Origin: Planctomycetota bacterium
Lineage (GTDB): Bacteria; Planctomycetota; UBA1135; GCA-002686595
Direction of reading: 5' to 3'
Assembly: GCA_026692665.1 (NCBI GenBank)
Contig: JAPLOF010000026.1
Span: 80,773-144,772 of the forward strand
DNA: 64,000 bases
Part shown: positions 8,470-15,670 of the stretch, one piece after another
Layout of the letters: every line of letters begins with the position of its first letter
Position numbering within the stretch: the stretch's first letter is position 1
Notes under the pieces: generated by a model
What the model saw: only the letters and a program-made list of their open reading frames with translations
Told to the model about the DNA's origin: nothing
The model's database searches: none
Made by a program: the position numbers and the translations under genes

Positions 8470-9780
8470 ATGCCTTCGCCGCGCCTCCTCCGGGTCCTGA
8501 CCGCTCTCGACGCCCTGGTCGATTGGGAGAGGCGCGACCGCCGCGGCATGCACGTCGGGCTCGCGCCGATGACCGACCTGATGGAGCGCCTCGGCGAGCC
8601 GCAGCGCCGCTTCCGCGTGGTCCACGTGACGGGGACGAAGGGCAAGGGCACGACCGCGGCGCTCGTCGCCGAAGCGCTGCGGCGCGCGGGGTTGCGGACG
8701 GGCCTCTACACCTCGCCGCACCTCCACCGCGTGAACGAGCGCGTGCGGATCGACGGGATCGAGGTCGGGGACGAGGAGCTGGCGGTCGCCCTCGAGGACG
8801 CGTTCCGGGCTCGCGAGGCCGCGATCCTCGAGAGCACGGCGGCCGACGAGGCGACGTGGTTCGACCTCGTGACCGCAGCTGCATTCCTGGTCTTTTCCCG
8901 CGCCGAATGCGCGTGGGCCGTCGTCGAGGTCGGCATCGGCGGGAGGCTCGACTCGACGAACGTCGCGGACGGCGAGGTGTGCGTCGTAACGAACATCGAC
9001 CTCGAGCACGTCCAGGTGCTCGGCCCCACGCACGCTGCGATCGCGCGAGAGAAGGGCGGGATCGTCAAGCGCAGCTCCGTGCTGGTGACGGGGGTGACGG
9101 GAGATCCCAACTCCGGACCCGAGGCGGATGCCGCCCCTGTCCTCGAGGGGATCGCGAGCGCCCTCGGAGTCCGGGTCGTGCGACCCGCGCGCCGCGCGGA
9201 GAGCCTGCTCGATCGCAACGTCGATCTCGCACGGCTCGTGCTCGACGAGCTCGGTCGGCGCGGCGTGCGCGGATCGGACCAGGAACTCCTTTCCGGGTCT
9301 GCGCTCGGCGCCGACGCGATCGGGGCTGCCCGGCTGGCAGGCCGGCAGGAACTCCGCCGCGTCGGCCACACGCCGGTCCTGTTGGACGGGGCGCACGTGG
9401 CTTCGAGCATCACCGCGGTCCTGCACGAGGCGGCCGCCGATCCGCGCCTCCCGCGCAAGAAGCCCGTCGTGGTGCTCGCCCTGGGCCGCGACAAGGACGC
9501 CCCGGCGATCCTCAAGGCGCTGCGCGACGGGGTCGATAGGCTTCTTTGCACTACGGCGGCCTCCGGGTCGCTGCGGGCAGTGGAAACCTTGGTCGAGGAA
9601 TCGTCTCGAGCGGGAATCGGCGCCGAAACAGCGGCGGACCCGGCGAGCGCCCTCACCAGGGCCATCCAGCTCGCGGCGGCCGGGGAAACCTGGGTGCTGG
9701 TCACCGGCTCCTTCCACCTGGTCGGGGCGGTGCGACTCCTTCTGGACGCCCCCTCGACGGACACGGACCCGCGATGCTGA
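8470..9780 (+). CDS. folC: Bifunctional folylpolyglutamate/dihydrofolate synthase
   Basis: A Mur-ligase-type enzyme of 436 residues that adds glutamate to dihydropteroate or tetrahydrofolate using ATP. The P-loop H-V-T-G-T-K-G-K-G-T-T lies near residue 48, followed by Y-T-S-P-H-L-H-R-V-N-E-R, V-E-V-G-I-G-G-R-L-D-S-T-N and the late L-D-G-A-H motif, all diagnostic of FolC. ATG at 8470 is preferred; an in-frame GTG at 8431 adds 13 basic residues of no clear value. Its last codons overlap the next gene (ATG at 9774), suggesting translational coupling. Confidence 0.93.
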   Translation: MPSPRLLRVLTALDALVDWERRDRRGMHVGLAPMTDLMERLGEPQRRFRVVHVTGTKGKGTTAALVAEALRRAGLRTGLYTSPHLHRVNERVRIDGIEVGDEELAVALEDAFRAREAAILESTAADEATWFDLVTAAAFLVFSRAECAWAVVEVGIGGRLDSTNVADGEVCVVTNIDLEHVQVLGPTHAAIAREKGGIVKRSSVLVTGVTGDPNSGPEADAAPVLEGIASALGVRVVRPARRAESLLDRNVDLARLVLDELGRRGVRGSDQELLSGSALGADAIGAARLAGRQELRRVGHTPVLLDGAHVASSITAVLHEAAADPRLPRKKPVVVLALGRDKDAPAILKALRDGVDRLLCTTAASGSLRAVETLVEESSRAGIGAETAADPASALTRAIQLAAAGETWVLVTGSFHLVGAVRLLLDAPSTDTDPRC

Positions 9781-10277
9781 CGATCGTCTCGGACATGCTC
9801 TTGACGGACTCGTTCCTGATCAAGGGCAACATCGAGAACAAGTACACGCGGCTCTCGCAGGTGCTCGACGAGCACCGCCGGTACTTCGTCAAGGTACGCG
9901 ACGCGTCGCTGATCGACCTGAACTCCTGCGAGCGGATCAACACCCCGCTCCTGCACGTGAACGTCGACGAGATCCTGCTGGCGCACGAGTTCCTCGACCA
10001 GGGCGGCGACCCTCAGCAGCGCGAGCTCGCGAAGAACCAGGCGATGCACCGCGTGCGCGTCTTCTACACGGGCAGCCTGAACGTCGAGCTGGGTGGCGAA
10101 GTGCGCCCCGGGTCGTACGAGGCCGACGACCGGTCCACACGGCGTTTCTTCACGATGCGGAACCCCGTCGTGCGCGGCTTCAACGATCGCGGCGACCAGG
10201 ACCTGAAGCTCATCACGAAGCTGCCCTACGCGATCCTGAACAAGCTGCGCCTGTCGTACGTGTACGACTTCAACTAG
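9774..10277 (+). CDS. Conserved protein of unknown function coupled to folC
   Basis: A 167-residue soluble protein whose ATG lies 7 bases inside the folC end, so it is probably translated by coupled reinitiation. It has no signal peptide or membrane segment. The charged sequence contains L-I-K-G-N-I-E-N-K-Y, Y-F-V-K-V-R-D-A and D-L-K-L-I-T-K-L-P-Y motifs that look well conserved in style, but I do not recognise the family. The context offers only a loose link to folate metabolism. Its codon bias and clear reading frame make it a confident gene despite the unknown role. Confidence 0.8.
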   Translation: MLTIVSDMLLTDSFLIKGNIENKYTRLSQVLDEHRRYFVKVRDASLIDLNSCERINTPLLHVNVDEILLAHEFLDQGGDPQQRELAKNQAMHRVRVFYTGSLNVELGGEVRPGSYEADDRSTRRFFTMRNPVVRGFNDRGDQDLKLITKLPYAILNKLRLSYVYDFN

Positions 10278-10633
10278 GCGCACCCGGCGCCGCCGCCTGC
10301 CGGAACACCCACCCGGACGAGCGCGCCTTCGCACCGTTCCGCCGCGCTGTACCCCCGTTGCGGGGCGGACCTGCGCGCCGCCCTGACATGCCGCACCCTC
10401 CGAGCGCGGACGCGTTTCGTCGGCAGGCGCGCGCGGCGTCGGTGACCGACCACGCACGGACGTCGGGTCCGAGGCTCACGCGACGAGCCCGGCCTGTCCC
10501 GCCGACGGCCCTCCATGCGGACGTCCGCGCGCCGTCCTCCAGTCTTCTCGGCGAACCGCCGACAGCCCTCGCAGAGCGCCACGGCCTGCTCGGCTGGACC
10601 GCGAGCGGTCCAGAACCTGATGATGGGCAGGTC

Positions 10634-11113
10634 GTGGCCCTTACCTCCGAGACTTCCGAGACGAGCGCGCCGGTTGCCCCGAAGCGCTCGCTGGAACACT
10701 GGGCGCTCCTCTCCGGCGCAATCCTCGCTGCGTTCGCCGTCCTCGTCCTCGGCACGTGGATCGAACCGGACCCGCGCGGCTTCGGCACGCACGAGAAGCT
10801 CGGCATGGGGGCGTGCAACTTCCTCGCCTGGACCGGAATCCCCTGCCCCGGCTGCGGAGTCACGACCTCGGTGTCGCTCGCCGCGCACGGGAGCTTCAGG
10901 GCTGCGTTCTGGAACCAACCTTTCGGGTTGATCGTCGCCCTCCTCGCGCCGCTCGCGGCCCTGGTCGCGATCGTGCAGCACGCCCGCGGCCGCGATCTCG
11001 GCGCGACGCTGCGCGCCCTGCGCCCGGCGTGGTGGGGGCTCGGCCTCGGAATCGCGGCCGCCGCCGGCTGGGCGTGGAAGATCGTCGCGATGCGCGCTGG
11101 TCACGGCGGGTAG
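10634..11113 (+). CDS. DUF2752 membrane protein
   Basis: A small integral membrane protein carrying G-I-P-C-P-G-C-G-V-T-T-S, the signature of DUF2752, with about three hydrophobic segments around it. The function of the family is unknown. The start is uncertain: GTG at 10634 gives 159 residues, the usual family size, whereas ATG at 10388 would add about 82 Arg/Pro/Ala-rich residues that look non-coding. Neither start has a good ribosome-binding site. It is convergent with the regulator at 11124, only 10 bp away. Confidence 0.72.
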   Translation: MALTSETSETSAPVAPKRSLEHWALLSGAILAAFAVLVLGTWIEPDPRGFGTHEKLGMGACNFLAWTGIPCPGCGVTTSVSLAAHGSFRAAFWNQPFGLIVALLAPLAALVAIVQHARGRDLGATLRALRPAWWGLGLGIAAAAGWAWKIVAMRAGHGG

Positions 11114-11123
11114 GCCCCGCGAT

Positions 11124-12713
11124 TCAGGACCGTGCCTGGCGCGATCGGGGAGCAGGCCGCAGTCGCAGGGCGCGCAGCTTCGAATCGAGCGTCGTCGGGC
11201 GGAGACCGAGCAGTTCCGCGGCGCCTCCCGGACCCGAGATCTTGCCGTCCGCGCGGCGCAACGCGTCCTCGATGATCTCGCGCTCCTTCGAGCGCCATTC
11301 GCGCAGCGTCGGCAGCGGCGTTTCGGCTTCCCGCGCGAGCTTCGGCCGCGAACGGACCTCGGGTGCGTCCGCGATGCCGAGACCCTCGAGCACCAACTTG
11401 CGACCCCGCCCGAGGATCACCGCGCGCTCGAGCACGTTCCGCAGCTCGCGCACGTTCCCAGGCCAGTTCCAGGCGCCCAGCCGTTCGAGGTCCGCCCGCG
11501 AGATCCGGGGCGCCGCGAGCCCCGAGCGCTTCGCCGCCTGCGCGACGAAGGCGCTCGCGAGACTGGCCAGGTCGTCCATGCGGTCGCGCAGGGGCGGCAC
11601 CTCGATCGGGAAGACACCGAGCCTGTAGTAGAGGTCCTCGCGGAAACGGCCGGCCTTGACCTCGGTCCGCAGGTCACGGTTCGTGGCCGCGACGACGCGC
11701 ACGTCGACCTTGCGGGTCTTGCCCTCCCCGACGCGCTCGAAGGTGCCTTCCTGGAGGACGCGCAGCAGCTTCGCCTGGTGCGCCGGAGGAATCTCCCCCA
11801 GCTCGTCCAGGAACAGCGTGCCGCCGTCGGCCAGCTCGAACCGTCCGATGCGGTCGCCGACCGCGCCGGTGAACGAGCCGCGCGCGTGGCCGAAGAACTC
11901 GCTCTCGAAGAGTTCGGCCGGGATCGCGCCGCAGTTCACTTTGATCAGCGGACGCTCCTTGCGACGGCTGCGTTCGTGGATCGCGCGCGCGACGAGCTCC
12001 TTGCCGGTCCCCGACTCGCCCGAGATCAGCACGGCGGCATCCGTCGCGGCGACCAGCTCGATCTGCTGGAGCACCTTCCGGAGCGCCGGGGAACGGCCCA
12101 GGATCTCGCCCGCGTCGAGAGCTTCGGTGACCTCCTCGCGCAGGTAGTCGTTCTCCGCGGCGAGGCGGTCCTTCAGCCGCTGGATTTCCTCCCAGGCGCG
12201 CGCGTTGGAGATCGAGACGGCGGCGTGGTCGGCGAACGTGCGCAGCCAGCGGAAGTCGTCGGACGAGATGGGCTTCCTGTCGAACATCGCCAGCACGCCG
12301 AGGACTTCGCCGTGGCACACGAGCGGCTGCGCGGCGAACGCGGCGACGGACTCCGCGCGGGCCCAGGCGGGATCGGCGATCCATTCGTCGGTGCCGGCGA
12401 GGCGCTCGAGGTGCAGGCCCTCGCCGCTCTCCGCCACGCGCCCGATCTTGCGCTCGCCGATCTCGAAGCGCTGGAAGCGGCTCGCGCCCGCCGCCTTGCG
12501 TGGAGGCTTGGAGACGGGGTTGCCGGCGCTGACGGCCAGTTCGAGCCAGCGGTGCTCGCCATGCGAATCGGTGCGGCTCTGCACCAGCCAGATCCGGCAC
12601 AGGACCACGTTCTGACAGACGGCTACGCCGCGCACGATGCGCGGCAGGATCTCCTCGACCGGCGCGCGGTCCGCGAGGGCCAGGGTGACCTCCTGCATGG
12701 CGGCGACGTTCAT
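11124..12713 (-). CDS. Sigma-54-dependent transcriptional activator (GAF-AAA+-Fis)
   Basis: A 529-residue enhancer-binding protein. Residues 1-165 form a GAF-type sensory domain. The AAA+ core follows, with G-E-S-G-T-G-K-E (Walker A), G-S-F-T-G-A (the GAFTGA loop that touches sigma-54, with S for A), G-G-T-L-F-L-D-E (Walker B) and R-I-G/R-finger motifs. A Fis-type helix-turn-helix with R-A-D-G-K-I-S-G-P-G-G-A-A-E-L-L-G lies near the C-terminus. The GAF-first layout recalls NorR/FhlA. It is divergent from a sigma-54 promoter and a three-gene redox operon, its likely target; the signal (NO, peroxide or other) cannot be inferred from sequence. Confidence 0.93.
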   Translation of the reverse strand: MNVAAMQEVTLALADRAPVEEILPRIVRGVAVCQNVVLCRIWLVQSRTDSHGEHRWLELAVSAGNPVSKPPRKAAGASRFQRFEIGERKIGRVAESGEGLHLERLAGTDEWIADPAWARAESVAAFAAQPLVCHGEVLGVLAMFDRKPISSDDFRWLRTFADHAAVSISNARAWEEIQRLKDRLAAENDYLREEVTEALDAGEILGRSPALRKVLQQIELVAATDAAVLISGESGTGKELVARAIHERSRRKERPLIKVNCGAIPAELFESEFFGHARGSFTGAVGDRIGRFELADGGTLFLDELGEIPPAHQAKLLRVLQEGTFERVGEGKTRKVDVRVVAATNRDLRTEVKAGRFREDLYYRLGVFPIEVPPLRDRMDDLASLASAFVAQAAKRSGLAAPRISRADLERLGAWNWPGNVRELRNVLERAVILGRGRKLVLEGLGIADAPEVRSRPKLAREAETPLPTLREWRSKEREIIEDALRRADGKISGPGGAAELLGLRPTTLDSKLRALRLRPAPRSRQARS

Positions 12714-12747
12714 GGCGAAAGCCTATCGCGAGATCTCGGGAGCAGTC

Positions 12748-12781
12748 TCACGAAGAACCGTAAGTCACGAAGTGTCGTAAG
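12748..12781. promoter_or_regulatory. Tandem 17-bp repeats, candidate activator binding sites
   Basis: Two directly abutting 17-bp copies at 12748-12764 and 12765-12781 read TCACGAAG-N3-CGTAAG; only the three central bases differ. Each contains an ACG-N6-CGT dyad, the kind of symmetric half-site layout that Fis-type domains bind. They end 70 bp upstream of the -24 element of the sigma-54 promoter, in the usual range for upstream activating sequences, and lie in the gap between the activator gene and its presumed target operon. The binding role is inferred. Confidence 0.6.
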
Positions 12782-12850
12782 CGCGGATCTGTACAGCCAT
12801 GATGAGCTAAGCACCTTGTCCTCATGTTCTTATGGCTATTCGTCTCATGC

Positions 12851-12867
12851 TGGCACGCCTCCTGCTT
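12851..12867 (+). promoter_or_regulatory. Sigma-54 (-24/-12) promoter
   Basis: The sequence TGGCAC-N5-CTGCTT has the invariant GG at 12852-12853 and GC at 12864-12865, exactly 10 bases apart as RpoN holoenzyme requires; only the first T of the TTGC element is changed. Transcription would start near 12877, about 40 bp ahead of the AhpD-like gene. A divergent sigma-54 activator gene and tandem upstream repeats support the call. Confidence 0.78.
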
Positions 12868-12915
12868 GTGTTGGACGTCCGGCGCCAGAACGCGCCCCAA
12901 CCACCGGAGACCACG

Positions 12916-13482
12916 ATGACCCGCTTGAACCCGATCGATCCCGCGAACGCCCAAGGCAAGACCAAGACCCTGTTCGACGACGTGCAGAAGAAGCTCGGCG
13001 TCGTGCCCAACATGATGCGCACGATGGCGAACTCGCCGGCGGTGCTGGAGGGGTATCTGGCCCTCAGCGGCGCGCTGGGCGGCGCGTCGATCGACGCCAA
13101 GACGCGCGAGCGCATCGCGCTGGTGACGGCGGAGCTGAACGCGTGCGGCTACTGCCTCAGCGCGCACACGTTCATCGGAGGCAAGTTGGGGATCGGCGCC
13201 GCCGACCTCGATGGGGCGCGGCGCGGCACGGCGGACGATCCGCGCACCAAGGCGATCCTGACGCTCGCTCGCTCGATCGTCCTCGAGCGCGGGCGCGTGC
13301 GCGACGAGGACCTGCTCGCGGCCCGGAAGGCGGGCGTGACCGACGCGCAGATCGCGGAGACCGTCGCGACCGTCGCGCTGAACGTCTTCACCAACTGGTT
13401 CAACCACGTCACGGATCCGGTCATCGACTTCCCGGAAGTGCGTCCGGGCGAACTCACCCCGACCGCCGTCGCCACGCGCTGA
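12916..13482 (+). CDS. AhpD-like carboxymuconolactone decarboxylase family peroxidase
   Basis: A 188-residue all-helical protein of the CMD/AhpD family. The active site E-L-N-A-C-G-Y-C-L-S-A-H at about residues 75-86 has the Glu, CxxC pair and His of the peroxidase proton relay, so reduction of peroxides or a thiol-disulfide activity is likely. The start at 12916 has GGAGA at 12905-12909 with good spacing. It is the first gene behind the sigma-54 promoter and probably forms a transcript with the DsrE-like and PPOX-like genes. A 26-bp tandem duplication covers its stop codon. Confidence 0.88.
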   Translation: MTRLNPIDPANAQGKTKTLFDDVQKKLGVVPNMMRTMANSPAVLEGYLALSGALGGASIDAKTRERIALVTAELNACGYCLSAHTFIGGKLGIGAADLDGARRGTADDPRTKAILTLARSIVLERGRVRDEDLLAARKAGVTDAQIAETVATVALNVFTNWFNHVTDPVIDFPEVRPGELTPTAVATR

Positions 13483-13529
13483 ACCCAACCCCCGAACCCA
13501 CGCGCTGAACCCAACCCCCGAACCCACGC
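13473..13529. repeat. 26-bp tandem duplication across a stop codon
   Basis: A 26-bp unit starting CACGCGCTGAACCCAACC occurs at 13473-13498 and again at 13499-13524, followed by five bases of a third. The first copy includes the last codons and the TGA of the AhpD-like gene. The duplication is identical in both copies, which suggests it is recent, and it lengthens the spacer before the DsrE-like gene. Confidence 0.85.
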
Positions 13530-13539
13530 AAAGAACACG

Positions 13540-13914
13540 ATGAAAACAGCCATTCTCGTCATCTCCGACCCGAACAACGGGGCCGCCGACGCCCTGGGTC
13601 GCGTCTTCAACGCCCTCGCCCTGGCCCACGAGAGCAAGAATGCCGGAGATCAGGTCGAGCTCGTCTTCGAGGGTGCGGGCACGCGCTGGCCCGAGCAGCT
13701 CGTCCGTCTCGATCACCCGCTGAACGGGCTGTGGAACGAAGTCCGCGATGTCGTGGTCGGGGCCTCGTGCGGCTGCGCCGAGGTGTTCGGCTCGGCAAAG
13801 GGCGTCGAGGCCTGCGGTGTCCCGCTCGTCCGCGAGTACGCGCTGCCCGGCACGCCCGGGGTGGCCAGCATGCGCAAGTACCTGGCCGGCGATTGGAAGA
13901 CCCTCGTCTTCTGA
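13540..13914 (+). CDS. DsrE/DsrF-like family protein
   Basis: A 124-residue alpha/beta protein starting K-T-A-I-L-V-I-S-D-P and ending with G-A-C-G-C-style and Y-L-A-G-D-W-K-T-L segments. The A-S-C-G-C-A and V-E-A-C-G-V-P-L cysteines sit where DsrE-family proteins place a sulfur-carrying cysteine, so a sulfur-relay or thiol-redox role is plausible. It lies 57 bp after the AhpD-like gene in the sigma-54 operon. Family membership is from pattern recognition; no substrate can be named. Confidence 0.75.
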   Translation: MKTAILVISDPNNGAADALGRVFNALALAHESKNAGDQVELVFEGAGTRWPEQLVRLDHPLNGLWNEVRDVVVGASCGCAEVFGSAKGVEACGVPLVREYALPGTPGVASMRKYLAGDWKTLVF

Positions 13915-13984
13915 CCGCGATCGACCGTGCCCGCCCGAGGCTCGACGCCTCCGGCGGGCCCGCCTTCCCGAAAGTGAGCACGCC

Positions 13985-14575
13985 ATGGCCCAGAACTTCC
14001 TCGACCTCGCCCTGACTCCAGCCGTCCTCGCCGCACAGGAGCACGCCTACGGCCGCGCGGCCGTGCCCGGTCAGCCGGGCGACCGCGATGCCCTCGGACC
14101 GGAGGAAGTCGCGTTCGTGACCGCTCGCGACTCCTTCTACATGGCGACGGTGTCCGAGACCGGATGGCCCTACGTCCAGCACCGCGGTGGGCCCCCGGGC
14201 TTCGTGAAGGTCCTCGGCCCGAACGAGATCGCGTTCGCGGACCTGCGCGGGAACAGGCAGCTCATCTCGACCGGGAATCTGGCCGGAAACGACCGCGTCG
14301 CGCTGATCCTCGTCGACTACCCACGTCGCGCGCGTCTCAAGATCCTGGGCCACGCCCGCGCGGTCGACCGCGGTGTCGATCCCGAGCTCGATGCGCGCTT
14401 CGACGTGGACCGCCCCGGCGGCCGGGTCGAGCGGATCCTGCGCATCGACGTGGTCGCATTCGACTGGAACTGTCCGCAGAACATCACGCCGCGGTGGACG
14501 AAGTCCGAGGTCGAGGCCGTCGTCGCGCCCTTGCGCGCCCGCATCGCGGAACTCGAAGGGCTTTCGAGGGGCTGA
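13985..14575 (+). CDS. FMN-binding PPOX-like (pyridoxamine-phosphate oxidase fold) protein
   Basis: A 196-residue split-barrel flavin protein. Motifs F-Y-M-A-T-V-S-E-x-G-W-P-Y-V-Q-H-R-G-G, F-A-D-x-R-G-N-R-Q and S-T-G-N-L-A-G-N-D-R match the COG3576-type group related to PdxH but distinct from true pyridoxamine oxidase. Such proteins bind FMN or a similar cofactor and often act in stress or detoxification. It is the third gene of the sigma-54 operon, 70 bp after the DsrE-like gene. With AhpD and DsrE neighbours the operon looks like a redox detoxification unit; the true substrate is unknown. Confidence 0.88.
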   Translation: MAQNFLDLALTPAVLAAQEHAYGRAAVPGQPGDRDALGPEEVAFVTARDSFYMATVSETGWPYVQHRGGPPGFVKVLGPNEIAFADLRGNRQLISTGNLAGNDRVALILVDYPRRARLKILGHARAVDRGVDPELDARFDVDRPGGRVERILRIDVVAFDWNCPQNITPRWTKSEVEAVVAPLRARIAELEGLSRG

Positions 14576-14598
14576 CGCACGCGGCTCTCGCGCTCGAT

Positions 14599-15558
14599 TC
14601 AGGGATCCGAATCGGGCTCGACGTCCTCGACCGCTTCGGGCGCCTTCCGCAACTCGTCGAGCATCTCGACATAGCTCGCGTATCGGCTGGCCGCGATGTG
14701 CCCGGCTTCGACGGCGTCGAACACCGCGCAGCCCGGCTCGTGGTCGTGGCCGCAGTCGGGGAACTGGCAGCGGAGCTGGTACCTGCGGAACTCGGGGAAG
14801 CAGTCGCGCAACGACGCGGGCGGAATGCCATAGGGCCGGAAGACACGGATGCCCGGCGTGTCGATGACCGCGCAGCCGAAGTCGAGGAAGTGCATCAACG
14901 AGAACGTCGTCGTGTGCTTCCCCTGGTCCCAGAACTTGCTGATCTTGCCGATTTTCAGGTTCAGGCCGGGCTGCAGGGCGTTCAGCAGGCTCGACTTGCC
15001 CGCGCCCGATGCGCCGTAGACGACGGAGGTCTTGCCCTTCAGCAGTTCGCGCAGTGTCTCGAGCCCTTCGGACTTCGTCGCGCACGTCGGCAGGACCTGG
15101 ATCGGGATGCGCTCGTACGTGTCTCGGATCGTGTCGAGCTCCTCCGCGCTGACGAGGTCGATCTTGTTCAGCACGAGCACGACCGGGATGTGCTGCCACC
15201 AGCACGCAGAGAGGATCCGGTCCGTGCGGTTGCTCGAGAAGCCGGGCTTCGCGAGGGACCCGACGATGACCATCTGATCGACGTTCGCCGCGAGGACCTG
15301 CTCGCGAGGATCGTGCGACGACGCGATGCGCGACAGTTGGTTCCGGCGCTTGAGCACGCGGTCGAGGCTGGCCGGGGAACTGGCGAGGTCGACCTCGACG
15401 TCGTCGCCGACCGCGACCGGGTTCTTCTCCTGCCGACGCTCCGAATCCACGCCATAGAGCGCGCCGCGGGGGGCGGCCTGGATCACGCGGCCGTCGACCA
15501 GGACGTGGCACACCTTGGCGTCCGTTCGCACCACGCGGCCCGTCTGGAGGGAGGTCAT
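14599..15558 (-). CDS. rsgA: Ribosome small-subunit-dependent GTPase RsgA
   Basis: A 319-residue circularly permuted GTPase that checks 30S maturation. An OB domain is followed by the G4 motif V-L-N-K-I-D near residue 130, then G1 G-A-S-G-A-G-K-S-S near 182, G3 D-T-P-G near 233, and a C-terminal zinc site C-x5-C-x-H-x5-C. This permuted order G4-G1-G3 is diagnostic. ATG at 15558 is chosen because the S-L-Q-T-G-R-V start matches the OB domain and the longer ORF to 15687 would run into the divergent DEAD-box promoter. Confidence 0.93.
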   Translation of the reverse strand: MTSLQTGRVVRTDAKVCHVLVDGRVIQAAPRGALYGVDSERRQEKNPVAVGDDVEVDLASSPASLDRVLKRRNQLSRIASSHDPREQVLAANVDQMVIVGSLAKPGFSSNRTDRILSACWWQHIPVVLVLNKIDLVSAEELDTIRDTYERIPIQVLPTCATKSEGLETLRELLKGKTSVVYGASGAGKSSLLNALQPGLNLKIGKISKFWDQGKHTTTFSLMHFLDFGCAVIDTPGIRVFRPYGIPPASLRDCFPEFRRYQLRCQFPDCGHDHEPGCAVFDAVEAGHIAASRYASYVEMLDELRKAPEAVEDVEPDSDP

Positions 15559-15670
15559 CACCGGGCAGGGTAGCGATGAATGCCCCTCGGAGAGCGCGGC
15601 ACGCGGCCCAAATCGGCCGAAAACAGGCCCGCACGGGCTCCAGTCCTCCGCAGAGACTAGAGTGCTGCCC

